Source: Sulfuricurvum sp. | GTDB lineage: Bacteria > Campylobacterota > Campylobacteria > Campylobacterales > Sulfurimonadaceae | Reading direction: 5' to 3' | DNA length: 64,000 nt | Assembly: GCA_024637295.1 (NCBI GenBank) | Contig: JAGXFL010000012.1 | Coordinates: forward strand, 33,175-97,174 | Part shown: positions 1 to 9,400 of the stretch, in pieces | Layout of the letters: each line of letters opens with the position of its first letter | How positions within the stretch are numbered: position 1 is the first letter of the stretch | The notes under the pieces: generated by a model | What the model was told of the DNA's origin: nothing | The model's database searches: none | The model's input: the letters and a program-made list of their open reading frames with translations, nothing else | Program-made: the position numbers and the translations under genes

Positions 1-315
1 GGTTCAATACTCAAAGATTTGGGTGTCGAAGTGCTCGAAGCTGAAAACGGGATGGAAGCGCTAGAAAAATCATTGGATAACAATGTAGATTTGTATCTGG
101 TGGATGTGAATATGCCGGTAATGGATGGTTACTCATTCGTCAGTGAATTACGCAAGCAGCCACTACGCCGTTTTACTCCTGTGATTATGATCACGACGCA
201 AATGGAAGCAACTGATAAGCTTGAAGCATTTAAAGTGGGTGCGAATCTTTTTGAAACCAAACCTATTAAGCCGGATGTCCTCAAAGGGTATCTACAGCTC
301 TTGTTAAAAGTTTAA
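1..315 (+). CDS. Response-regulator receiver domain protein (5' end outside window)
   Basis: The reading frame is open from base 1, so the N-terminus with the first acidic pair lies outside the window. What remains is the second half of a CheY-like receiver: the beta3 phospho-acceptor Asp in YLVDVNMPVMDGY, the beta4 Thr in MITTQMEA, and the beta5 Lys in ETKPIKP. No output domain follows, so this looks like a single-domain (CheY-type) regulator or the C-terminal receiver of a larger protein. It ends 11 bases before cheA and is probably co-transcribed with it, which makes it a candidate phosphate acceptor from that kinase. Fold assignment is firm; full length and name are not. Confidence 0.85.
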   Translation, partial: GSILKDLGVEVLEAENGMEALEKSLDNNVDLYLVDVNMPVMDGYSFVSELRKQPLRRFTPVIMITTQMEATDKLEAFKVGANLFETKPIKPDVLKGYLQLLLKV

Positions 316-326
316 ATCAAGGACAA

Positions 327-3083
327 ATGATGAATCCGCTACTCGAACAATTTTTATTGGAAGCCAGAGAAAACTTGGCGTTTATTGATCAAAACATTGA
401 AAATATCGGCGGTGATGATCCTGAATTGCTAAACTCTGTTTTTCGTGCCGCACATACCCTCAAAGGGGGATCTGGAATTGTAGGGTTTGAAGCGGTCAAA
501 CGCATCACCCACCATGCCGAAGATTTACTGGATATGCTGCGTTCCGGGAAACTTGAATTTCATCCAACCATGATCGAGTCACTGTATAATGCATTTGATG
601 AGGTGGTCAATCTCATCGAAGCCGCTGAAGAGTGCGGTGATATTGTAGAAGCGGATGAAGTTCGTATTGATGAGATCGCACAGGAACTCAGCGCATTGAT
701 GGGTAAAACAATTGAAATCGCAGCATGGAGCTGTCCATATCGTCTGGCTAGCGATCTTGAGCGTGTGGTCAATCTTCCAATGTCGTTTTTACGACAGTTT
801 TGGCAAACCATTCCTTTTAAAATAAGCGAAATAGACGAAGTGTTTTGTGCAAATGAACAGTTGTACGCAATTGTTTTTGATTTGGATGAATCGTGTATGG
901 TATACGGTAATGATCCGCTATATGCTCTTTCGCTTCTGGATGAGAAAGTTTTAGGAGTCCATTCGTGTATGGGGGAAAATGCCTCAAAGGCATTGCTGTC
1001 AGGATTTGATGATCCGGATGGGTTGCTCTTGCGTTTGAGTATGACGGCGTTTGTCTATGCAACGTATGATGAGATTAGCGATGCACTGTTTAATTTTATG
1101 GATGAACTCTCTTTTGTCCCACTTGATATTGCGACACTGTTGGAAATTAACGAGGGTGAAGCTGGTCATACTTTGGACGTACTGAAAGAACTTTCAACTG
1201 AGTGCAACAGTGCTATTGATTCGTTGGATCGTTTCTCAATCAGTCAAAAGATCAATAATACACTACCGCTCATAGGACGAGACACCCTCCAAAGTGCACA
1301 GTTACGACGCTTGGATGACGTACTGAGTAGAATATCAGATGCAGATATGGGCTTTTTGAAATCGTTTTTTGCACAGCTTCCTCAGGGTAATGTTTATATG
1401 TATGATGCTTCGGTTAATGCAAGTGTAGCTGTGGAAATGGTGAACTCTCCTGCGGAAGCTTCTAGTGTAAGCTGTGCGCCAGTGAAGATAAGTGATGCAG
1501 AACGTATACAGCTAAAGGCTATTTTGACACAACAGCTTCAAGCATTGGAAATGATAGAGGATGAAGCGTCTACACAGCGGGTATTGTCAATTTTAGAACA
1601 TAATCTTAAATCGTATTTTGGTGATATGCCTGATGCGTTTGACTCCAAAGAAAAAATGATGGAGTGGCTGCGATGTGAAATAAGTGGTGAAGCTACGTCA
1701 GAGCCAATCGCAGTTGCGGAAGTGATCGCAGTCCAAGCACCAGCCGTTGTTCCAACGCCAGTTGAAGTCAAGTCTTACAGCCAACCTGCTGAAGTTATTC
1801 CCGAAATTGTCCCTCCTGTTTCGGTTGCAGTTGAAAGAGGTGAGTCTGATAATCAGGTTACAGGAAGCAAAAAAGGGGTTATCGGTAAAACTGTCAAAGT
1901 GGATCAAGAGTCAATCGATCATTTGATGAACGTGGTTGGGGAGCTTTTGGTAGCCAAAAACTCTCTTCCATATTTGGCAGATGGAGTCCATAAGATGACA
2001 GGTGAAGTGATCAAACGCGCTATCATGGAAAAATACACCTTTATCAACCGTCTTGCAGAACAATTGCAAGATTTGATCATGTCGATGCGGATGCTTCCGA
2101 TTTCATACGTGTTTGACCGTTATCCGAAATTGGTGCGCGATATCTCCAAAAATATGAATAAAAAAGTGACGCTAAGTATGGATGGAGGCGAAACAAAACT
2201 TGATAAAAACATGATCGAGATGCTTGCTGATCCGATGATCCATATTATGCGTAACTCTTTGGATCACGGGATCGAGATGCCCGATATCCGTATTCAAAAA
2301 GGTAAAAATCCGGAAGGGCATATCACGCTCAACGCTTATGCGCAATCGGATAAGATCATTATAGAGATACGTGATGATGGTGCTGGGATTAATATTGACC
2401 GTGTTGTCCAAAAAGTGCTGGAAAAAGGTCTTGTGACATTGGACCAAGTTGAAGCGATGAATGATGATGAAAAAGCGGCATTAGTGATGCTGCCTGGACT
2501 CTCTACGGCAGAGACGATTAGTGAATACAGTGGTCGTGGTGTAGGGATGGATGTTGTACGCAAATCGATAGAGGGATTCGGCGGAAATATCCGTATCAAA
2601 ACGGTACCAAACCAAGGGACGACGATCTATCTTTCTATTCCAGTATCATTGGCAGTCACCTCATTGCTACACGTTAGTATGAGCGGAGTTCATTACGGAT
2701 TCCCAATGGACTCCGTCTCTGAAACGGTCAAGATAGAACATACACAAATCGAGTACCTTCAAAACGAGCCGTTTATTTATTTACGCGGCGAAGTCATTCC
2801 ACTTCTTTTTGCGAAAAATATGTTGGATGAAGATGCACTTGAGCATAAAGCACTTCCGGTAGTAGTATTAAGCATAAAAGGCAATCTACTGGCGGTTGTT
2901 GTGAATGAACTATTGGGACAACTGGATGTAGTGCAAAAACCACTTGAGGGAATTATGGAAGGACATCCTATATTCAGTGGTACAGCATTGCTAGGCAATG
3001 GACAGATCATTATGGCCATTGATCCAATAGGAATATTAGGCATTTCAACGGTTCTCAGAAGCGATCATCGAATCGCGAGCTAA
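327..3083 (+). CDS. cheA: Chemotaxis-type histidine kinase CheA, with a long extra middle region
   Basis: 918 residues. The N-terminal P1/HPt domain has the phospho-His in AAHTLKGGSG (H43). A dimerisation helix pair starts near residue 518. The HATPase domain shows the N box (RNSLDHGIE, about 645), G1 (DDGAGI, about 682) and G2 (GRGVGMDVV, about 736), and a CheW-like domain fills about 775-910. There is no C-terminal receiver. Family role: autophosphorylates on H43 under control of receptors and couplers, then passes phosphate to receivers. Residues about 110-515 are far longer than a usual P2 linker and contain a region (about 135-290) I cannot assign. The start is the first of two adjacent ATGs after AAGGAC. 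Neighbours are two CheW-like proteins, a STAS-like protein and a ParA ATPase, so it belongs to a dedicated array. The gene name is by domain architecture; it need not be the flagellar CheA. Confidence 0.93.
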   Translation: MMNPLLEQFLLEARENLAFIDQNIENIGGDDPELLNSVFRAAHTLKGGSGIVGFEAVKRITHHAEDLLDMLRSGKLEFHPTMIESLYNAFDEVVNLIEAAEECGDIVEADEVRIDEIAQELSALMGKTIEIAAWSCPYRLASDLERVVNLPMSFLRQFWQTIPFKISEIDEVFCANEQLYAIVFDLDESCMVYGNDPLYALSLLDEKVLGVHSCMGENASKALLSGFDDPDGLLLRLSMTAFVYATYDEISDALFNFMDELSFVPLDIATLLEINEGEAGHTLDVLKELSTECNSAIDSLDRFSISQKINNTLPLIGRDTLQSAQLRRLDDVLSRISDADMGFLKSFFAQLPQGNVYMYDASVNASVAVEMVNSPAEASSVSCAPVKISDAERIQLKAILTQQLQALEMIEDEASTQRVLSILEHNLKSYFGDMPDAFDSKEKMMEWLRCEISGEATSEPIAVAEVIAVQAPAVVPTPVEVKSYSQPAEVIPEIVPPVSVAVERGESDNQVTGSKKGVIGKTVKVDQESIDHLMNVVGELLVAKNSLPYLADGVHKMTGEVIKRAIMEKYTFINRLAEQLQDLIMSMRMLPISYVFDRYPKLVRDISKNMNKKVTLSMDGGETKLDKNMIEMLADPMIHIMRNSLDHGIEMPDIRIQKGKNPEGHITLNAYAQSDKIIIEIRDDGAGINIDRVVQKVLEKGLVTLDQVEAMNDDEKAALVMLPGLSTAETISEYSGRGVGMDVVRKSIEGFGGNIRIKTVPNQGTTIYLSIPVSLAVTSLLHVSMSGVHYGFPMDSVSETVKIEHTQIEYLQNEPFIYLRGEVIPLLFAKNMLDEDALEHKALPVVVLSIKGNLLAVVVNELLGQLDVVQKPLEGIMEGHPIFSGTALLGNGQIIMAIDPIGILGISTVLRSDHRIAS

Positions 3084-3097
3084 ACAAAGGAATTTTG

Positions 3098-3532
3098 ATG
3101 GAAGATTACATCGTCTTCACTGTAGGTGATAATTATTATGCTTTGGGTGTCGCATCCATACAGCGGATTATTCAAGTACCTTCTGTGACCGCTATTCCCA
3201 ATGCACATCCTATGGTTGAGGGGATGATGTCTTATGAAAATCGTGTTATCAAAGTAGCCGATTTTCGTGCAATGATGGGTATGGAGCGTTTTGACGAGCA
3301 AGCGACCAGTAAATCGCAAAAATTGCTTATTTATCAGACCGAAGAAGCATTTTTTGGTATCAAAGTGGATCAAATCGAGGATATTAAAAGTCTTGATTGC
3401 TCAGAACTTAAGCATGTTGATCGACTTGAAGCCAATACCTGCTTTGTGGAAATGGACGGGGTTATGGAAGTGGGCGATCGGCTCGTAAACGTTATTAAAT
3501 CGGTAACTTTACCGATGAAGGAGAAAGCATAA
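3098..3532 (+). CDS. CheW-like coupling protein (first copy)
   Basis: 144 residues, essentially one CheW domain: DYIVFTVGDNYYALGVASIQ at the N-terminus, a PNAHPMVEG turn, and the KLLIYQTEEAFFGIKVD strand. CheW proteins bridge chemoreceptors and CheA at the cytoplasmic membrane. The ATG at 3098 sits 7 bases after AAAGG; a TTG three bases upstream is less likely. It follows cheA by 14 bases and its stop overlaps the next start by one base. It resembles the second CheW-like gene at 3818 over its whole length, so the two are probably duplicates that diverged around the intervening STAS-like gene. Fold is confident; whether it pairs with the flagellar receptors or a separate array is unknown. Confidence 0.85.
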   Translation: MEDYIVFTVGDNYYALGVASIQRIIQVPSVTAIPNAHPMVEGMMSYENRVIKVADFRAMMGMERFDEQATSKSQKLLIYQTEEAFFGIKVDQIEDIKSLDCSELKHVDRLEANTCFVEMDGVMEVGDRLVNVIKSVTLPMKEKA

Positions 3533-3801
3533 TGGCAACACTAATGGATAATAATACGATAATGTTCAGCGGAGTCATCTATGAAGATGAAATAGTGGCA
3601 TTACGTGATTATTTACAGATGGCATCTCCATCGGAAATCACTGTCGATTTTAACGCTTGCGATGATATTCATTTAGGGGCATTACAGCTTATTTTAGGAT
3701 ACAAAAAACTTTATGGTGCGAACTTCTTGTATGGGTATCAAATTAAGTTGTATCAAAAAGTGTGTGAAGGGTTTGAAACGACCGAAACGCATTGTGCTTA
3801 A
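3532..3801 (+). CDS. Small STAS-like protein
   Basis: 89 residues. The pattern of an N-terminal beta-hairpin (NTIMFSGVIYED), a helix, a strand (EITVDFNAC) followed by Asp-Asp and a helix (HLGALQLILGYKKLYG) fits a short STAS domain of the anti-sigma-factor-antagonist type. In such proteins a Ser or Thr often follows the DFxxC/S strand and is phosphorylated; here the position reads DDIHLGALQ, with no obvious Ser/Thr. The start overlaps the preceding stop (TAATG). It lies between two CheW-like genes, so it may modulate the array or couple it to a partner-switching pathway. The STAS assignment comes from strand/helix pattern only and is moderate. Confidence 0.6.
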   Translation: MATLMDNNTIMFSGVIYEDEIVALRDYLQMASPSEITVDFNACDDIHLGALQLILGYKKLYGANFLYGYQIKLYQKVCEGFETTETHCA

Positions 3802-3817
3802 CGACTAAGGAAAAAAA

Positions 3818-4246
3818 GTGAGTGATTATATTATTTTTACCATTGCTCGAGCGCATTATGCATTGAATGTGAGTCATATAGAGCGTATCGATCATATTCC
3901 TCTATTGACCCCTATTCCCAATGAGCACGCTTATATTGATGGTATGATGATGTATCAAGAACAGACACTCAAAGTGATCAATTTTCGTAAAATGACACAT
4001 ACCTGTGGTGCGGAACCCTCATTGGCTTCTCAAAAGCTGTTGATTTATCGGGATCATAAGGGATCATTTGCGATCAAAGTGGATGCGATTAAAGACATAA
4101 CAGCATTTGATGAATCGAGTATTAAGCCGTATGCTCATACTGTTGCCGTAGGAGAGTGTGTAATGACGCGAGGTGTTGTTGAATATAACAAGGTGTTAGT
4201 CGTTGTTATCGATACCGTTGAGCTTCCAAGTGATGAGGCAGCATGA
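3818..4246 (+). CDS. CheW-like coupling protein (second copy)
   Basis: 142 residues, one CheW domain: DYIIFTIARAHYALNVSHIE, IPNEHAYIDGMMMY and KLLIYRDHKGSFAIKVDAIK match block for block with the protein at 3098. The start is GTG at 3818, 7 bases after AAGG, with no better ATG upstream. Its stop overlaps the start of the ParA gene (ATGA), which implies translational coupling. In Vibrio and relatives a CheW-like protein (ParP) links a ParA-type ATPase (ParC) to chemosensory arrays; gene order here is suggestive, but I see no extra N-terminal region like that of ParP. Role as a coupler is well supported, partnership with the ATPase is inference. Confidence 0.84.
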   Translation: MSDYIIFTIARAHYALNVSHIERIDHIPLLTPIPNEHAYIDGMMMYQEQTLKVINFRKMTHTCGAEPSLASQKLLIYRDHKGSFAIKVDAIKDITAFDESSIKPYAHTVAVGECVMTRGVVEYNKVLVVVIDTVELPSDEAA

Positions 4247-4986
4247 AAACGATTGTTGTGTCGAATCGAAAAGGGGGATCAGCCAAGACGACGACCGCTG
4301 TTAACCTCGCATGTGAATTAGCGAAAATCGGCTCAGTGTTGTTGATCGATTTTGATACTCAAGGGCATGCTTCATTGGGAGTTGGATCTGAAGCCTCGGA
4401 GCTTAATGGTGCTCATTCTATTTTTGTGGGCAGGACATTGAGTGAAACATTTGTCCATACGGTACACGATCAGCTGACCCTCAGCCCTGCTCAGGAATTT
4501 TTTGATGTGTATGAATTTGGTGATTTACGCGGGGTGCTCAAAAATCGGTTTCGGCGCGAGATGATCCATGACTTTTTCGATTATGTGATTATTGATACTC
4601 CACCAACATTTGACGGATTACTCAAAAATGCGCTTGAAGTGGCTGATGCGGTCGTCATCCCTTTTGTGCCACATCATTTGGGCGTGGTCGCGGTGGGGCA
4701 GATGGTACGTGCTATTTATCAAAACGCCTCTCTTCATAGTCAAAAAACCCCAGAAGTTGGGATTTTACCCGTGATGGTTAATGCTCACATCCCTGAACAT
4801 CGCGATGCTATAGCCAAGATCAAAACGCAATTTGGAGAAGAGAAACTCTTTTCAGGGATTGGTGTTGACATCAATCTAGCGAAACAGTTTGAGAAGGGGA
4901 CCCCTGTCGTTTTGGATGAGGAACGCTCACGAGGAGTGAAGGATTATCGTTATTTTGTAGAAGAGCTTTTAGCTCGATTATCCTAA
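4243..4986 (+). CDS. ParA/MinD-family ATPase of the chemosensory cluster
   Basis: 247 residues. The deviant Walker A box is RKGGSAKTTTAVNLA with the signature Lys, switch I/A' is DFDTQGHAS, and Walker B is YVIIDTPPTFDG. No N-terminal DNA-binding domain and no parB neighbour are present, and there is no plasmid or origin context, so it is not the chromosome-segregation ParA. ParA-like proteins coded inside chemotaxis operons (ParC, PpfA) place arrays at poles or distribute cytoplasmic clusters. The start overlaps the stop of a CheW-like gene and the next gene begins 11 bases downstream. Family is certain; the array-positioning role is inferred from context. Confidence 0.85.
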   Translation: MKTIVVSNRKGGSAKTTTAVNLACELAKIGSVLLIDFDTQGHASLGVGSEASELNGAHSIFVGRTLSETFVHTVHDQLTLSPAQEFFDVYEFGDLRGVLKNRFRREMIHDFFDYVIIDTPPTFDGLLKNALEVADAVVIPFVPHHLGVVAVGQMVRAIYQNASLHSQKTPEVGILPVMVNAHIPEHRDAIAKIKTQFGEEKLFSGIGVDINLAKQFEKGTPVVLDEERSRGVKDYRYFVEELLARLS

Positions 4987-4997
4987 GAAAGGCTTTT

Positions 4998-6338
4998 ATG
5001 AAAAAAATCTTAATTGTAGATGACAATAATAGTAATAGAATCCTATTGAGAACACTTTTAGAAGAGTATGGTGAAGATAATGGTCTGAAACTGGATATTC
5101 GTGAGGCAGTCAATGGACTCGAAGCGGTAGCAGCGGCACAGAAAGAACATTTTAGTCTGATTTTGATGGATATTATGATGCCATATATGGATGGGATCGA
5201 GGCTACAAAACGTATACATGCACTGGACAGTAAGGCTATGATCATAGCAGTTTCTGCTGTAGATGATGGAGAGCGTCAACAACAGATATTGATCAATGGA
5301 GCTGAAGATTATATTGCTAAACCAATCAATGCTGATATTTTTACGGCACGACTGGGGAACTATTTTTCACTCATAGCATCACGACATTCCGAGGGGAGAA
5401 AGTTTAATCCGGAAGCTGCTAATTTGTTTACGCAAGAGACTTTTAGTCGTAAAATTCTTTTTTATGTTCAGAATGAGGATGATCTTGCCCAGTTTTGGGA
5501 GTATTATTTGGTCGATTCCAATATACGCTGTGAAAGTCTCAGTGATGCGATACGCACTGTCTATGCGCTCGCATCTATTGGATTAAAAATGGGCGTACAT
5601 CTGCAAATTATTGTTGAAAAATGTCCAGAAAACATGTATATCACGCTCGTAGGGGTAAACGAGATAGATGCAAAAATCATTAAGCTGGTGATGAGTAAGA
5701 ATCCAAGCGTGACGGATTATAAGATGGGGGTTGAAAAGTTTTGTATCCGATTACCGTATCATTGCGAAGACCCAGTTTTAAGTACACTTCCAGCTGTACA
5801 GGAGACTATAGTCGTAGATGTGGCACATCCTAGTGTTACGGATACTAACGTTTCTATGGCAACTTATACGTCAGTGCAGGGAGAAAAACAGGTTTACAAT
5901 TACATGGAATCTGAAGATATGGAAGACCTCAAAGAATATGTTGGAAAACTCAACTCCCTTATGCTGATCGTAGGCGGGGAGATCGAACGTCATGAAGTCG
6001 ATGAGATCAGTGACAATCTGCAACGTATCAGTCGGATTTCCAGCGGATACATAGAAAGTTATACCATCGGAAGGGCGTTGGCTTCTATGGGGCATGTTAT
6101 TAGAGATCATAGTAACCTTTTTATAACGAAATCCAATGATCTTGCTCCAATGTGCGCTGCATTTGGGCGAGACCTTGGTAAATGGATACAGCTCATTTTT
6201 GTTGAGGGTACGACCAGTGTTAATTATATGGACGACACGATTGTGGCCAATGCGCAGATGATCGAGAGTATGTTGACGATGGATGATGCCAATAGCAGCG
6301 ATGCGGCTGAAAACCTTGACGATATTTTTGATTTTTAG
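4998..6338 (+). CDS. Response regulator with long uncharacterised C-terminal region
   Basis: 446 residues. Residues 1-125 are a complete receiver: acidic pair D8-D9, phospho-acceptor D58 in LILMDIMMPYMDG, Ser86 and Lys108 in YIAKPI. The rest carries no DNA-binding, GGDEF, EAL or HD motif. Residues about 135-265 look like an alpha/beta domain (ILFYVQNEDDLAQFWEYYLV onward). After a Thr/Ser/Val-rich linker, about 305-425 is helical with regular acidic and hydrophobic residues (EDLKEYVGKLNSLMLIVGGE) and could be an HPt-like or dimerisation bundle, though I see no HxxKG motif. Last gene of the chemosensory block, 11 bases after the ParA gene. Likely receives phosphate from the CheA; its output is unknown. 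Confidence 0.8.
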   Translation: MKKILIVDDNNSNRILLRTLLEEYGEDNGLKLDIREAVNGLEAVAAAQKEHFSLILMDIMMPYMDGIEATKRIHALDSKAMIIAVSAVDDGERQQQILINGAEDYIAKPINADIFTARLGNYFSLIASRHSEGRKFNPEAANLFTQETFSRKILFYVQNEDDLAQFWEYYLVDSNIRCESLSDAIRTVYALASIGLKMGVHLQIIVEKCPENMYITLVGVNEIDAKIIKLVMSKNPSVTDYKMGVEKFCIRLPYHCEDPVLSTLPAVQETIVVDVAHPSVTDTNVSMATYTSVQGEKQVYNYMESEDMEDLKEYVGKLNSLMLIVGGEIERHEVDEISDNLQRISRISSGYIESYTIGRALASMGHVIRDHSNLFITKSNDLAPMCAAFGRDLGKWIQLIFVEGTTSVNYMDDTIVANAQMIESMLTMDDANSSDAAENLDDIFDF

Positions 6339-6368
6339 GGGGTTACGCAGTCCAGGGGGGATAGGCTA

Positions 6369-6422
6369 ATGAAATCATGGATATGTGCAACGGTATGTCT
6401 TGTATCTGAATTGATTGAATAA
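6369..6422 (+). CDS. Possible 17-residue leader peptide before a hybrid kinase
   Basis: A short frame (MKSWICATVCLVSELIE) begins after a G-rich run and GATAGG and stops at 6422, on top of the AAGGGGA ribosome-binding site of the following kinase. Its stop lies 13 bases before that kinase's ATG. This spacing could allow translational coupling or a leader function. There is no protein-family evidence, and the sequence could be fortuitous in a 97-base gap. Confidence 0.25.
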   Translation: MKSWICATVCLVSELIE

Positions 6423-6435
6423 GGGGACAACGGTT

Positions 6436-9400
6436 ATGATAAACGCAATTTTGGTACCGTTTAAAAAACTGTATCAAAGATACGACCACTCTTTGAAAAT
6501 CACTCTGATGTTTTGGTTTTTAATACTAAGTCTTGTCCCTTTTATCGTTGTTGCCTGGTATGGATACATACATACGGTTCAAAGTGTGGATGAACTCCAG
6601 CGTAATAAACTCTCCGATACGGCTGCAATCAATGTGGCAACACTTGATGAGCGTTTTTACGAAGCTTCCAGGAGTCTGCTTAGCTGGTCTGAATTATATA
6701 CACCCAGGAGTATACTGCAAAGTCTAAGTCAACGGTATGAGCGAAGCAATCAGCGTTTATGTGAATTTATTAGTAGTAATGACTACCTTCAGGTAATAGA
6801 TGCCCAGCCAAAGACGTTAGAGAAGATTGCCCATACGTATGACTATGTATACGATTTATTTTTGATTGATCTAAAGGGAAATATTCTTTATACGATCAAG
6901 CATGAATCTGATCTAGGGACGAATTTACTCAATGGGTCTTATTCTAAGACTCGGTTTGCAAAAGCTTACCGCACCAGTCTTGCTGATGGGAAAGCCCATT
7001 TTTCGGATCTTGAACACTATAGACCTTCTAATGGTATTTTAACGGGATTCATTACACAGCCAATGAGAGATGAATCGGGCAATATGGTCGGAATTATGGC
7101 TATACAGTTGCATATGGATCTTTTGTTTGGTTCTATCAAGATGGATGATAAAAAAATGCGTCAATATCTGGTGGGCTCTGATGGACTATTGCGTACGTCT
7201 ATCGGTAATGAAAGCGATATTTTGAATCGACGAATAAGTACGGAGGCTTTTTGGGATTGGTATAAAGAACATGGACTGCATGGAAATTATTCGGATACGA
7301 TGGATGAAGTCGCGAATGTGTATATGGGGCCTGATGGGAAAATGGTCCTAGGCGAACATCGCTCGATCAATCTCATGGGAGTGCGATGGGCACATATAAG
7401 TGAGATGGATGAAGCGGATATGCTTGCTGTCCCTAATCATCTTTTGACCACGATATTAATCTTTTCCTTGATTGTCGGTGTAATCGTAATTATTGCAGGT
7501 ATTGTGATCGCCAGACGTATTGTGAAGCCCCTTGCACTGCTTTCGCATGCCAGTCAACAATATATGAATGGAGTCAAAGGGATTCAGGTAACACTGGACA
7601 CCGATAACGAAGTCGGGGCGTTTGGAGATGTCTTTAATGCATTGATTCAAAAACAGGAGTATGATGCTCAAAAACTGGAATATCTAGCGCAAAAAGCGCA
7701 AAAGACGCTCGAAGAGCTCAAAGAACAAAAATACGCACTTGATGCCCACTCCATTGTTGCGATTACTGATGTCAAGGGTGATATTATCTTCGTGAATAAA
7801 AAGTTCGAAGAGATTAGCGGGTACGACAGGGCTGAACTTATCGGAAAAAATCATCGTATCCTTAATTCAGGGTGCCATGGAGCAGCATTTTGGAAAGAGA
7901 TGTATGAAACGGTGAGTCATGGAAATATATGGCACGATGAAGTGTGTAATATTGCCAAGGATGGCCATCACTACTGGGTTGACACCACCATTGTTCCCTT
8001 TTTTGGAGAAGATGGAGCACCCAAAAACTATATTGCCATACGGACAGATATTACCGCACAAAAAAACGTACAGATCCTTCTTGCGGAAAAAGAGGGATCC
8101 TTACAAACACTTCTGGACTCTGTTGCCGAAGGGATTTACGGTGTCGATATGCAAGGGTATTGTACGTTTGTGAATAAATCCTTTTTACGTATTCTTGGAT
8201 TTGATGATGAATCCAAAATTTTAGGCAAACATATCCATGAAACAATTCACCACTCTCATGAAGATGGAAGTTTTTATCCAAGCAGCGAGTGTAAAATGTA
8301 CAAAGCCAACCAAACGCATCTTCCCTCCCATGTTGATGACGAAGTATTTTGGCGGAATGACGGGAGTAGTATCGCCGTAGAGTATTGGTCCTATCCTATA
8401 ATCCAAGAGGGTATTTACGTAGGGGCAGTTGCCACGTTCTTGGATATTAGCGAGCGAAAAATTGTCGAAAAACAGATGATTGAAGCCAAAGAAGCTGCCG
8501 AATCTTCCGCACGGGCAAAATCGGAGTTTTTGGCAACAATGAGTCACGAGATACGAACTCCTATGAATGGGGTATTGGGGATGCTTGGACTTTTGAGTCA
8601 TTCGCAGCTGGATGAGACACAGCGTCATCAGATTCGAATCGCTTCGAACAGTGCAAAGTCATTACTGGGTATTATCAACGATATTCTTGATTTTTCCAAA
8701 GTTGAAGCAGGCAAGATGGAGCTCGAGATGATTACGTTCAATTTACGCGAGGAGTTGGTAGAATTTGTCGAGGCAATGGCCTTCAAAGCGAAGGAAAAAG
8801 GGCTGGAACTAATACTGGATGTGACACAGCTCACGAGAACAGTAGTGAGAACCGATCCGGGACGTTTACGCCAGATCTTGATTAATCTCATTGGAAATGC
8901 AGTCAAATTTACACACAAAGGAACAATCCTTGTCAAGGTGAGAGTGGATGAGGTGGATGAATATAATGGGCGACTGCGTATTGATGTGAGTGACAGCGGC
9001 ATTGGGATTGCGGCGGATAAGATAGATGCTCTCTTTCAACCGTTTATTCAAGCGGACAATTCCACAACGCGTAAATACGGTGGAACCGGATTGGGGCTGG
9101 CAATTGTCAAAAAACTGTGCGAGTTGATGGACGGATCGATTAGCATTACGAGCATAGAAAATGAGGGAAGTACCTTTCATGTGAATATCGGCGTGGGACT
9201 GGAAGACGTGATATCGTTGAGCCAATGTGTATTGGTGGAGTGTCCGAATAATAACGATAAGCAGACAGGTCCAGAAGAGAGTACTGATATGCAGTGGCCA
9301 TCAGATACCCGTTTGTTACTAGTAGAAGATAACCCAACAAATCAGATCGTAGCGCAGGGGATGTTGGAGCTTATCGGCTTGGAAACTGATATCGCCAACA

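Noticed and set aside
4243..4986. Chromosome-partition ParA with a nearby origin
   Set aside because: No parB, no parS-like repeats, and no DnaA or dnaN genes nearby; the gene is coupled to chemosensory genes instead.
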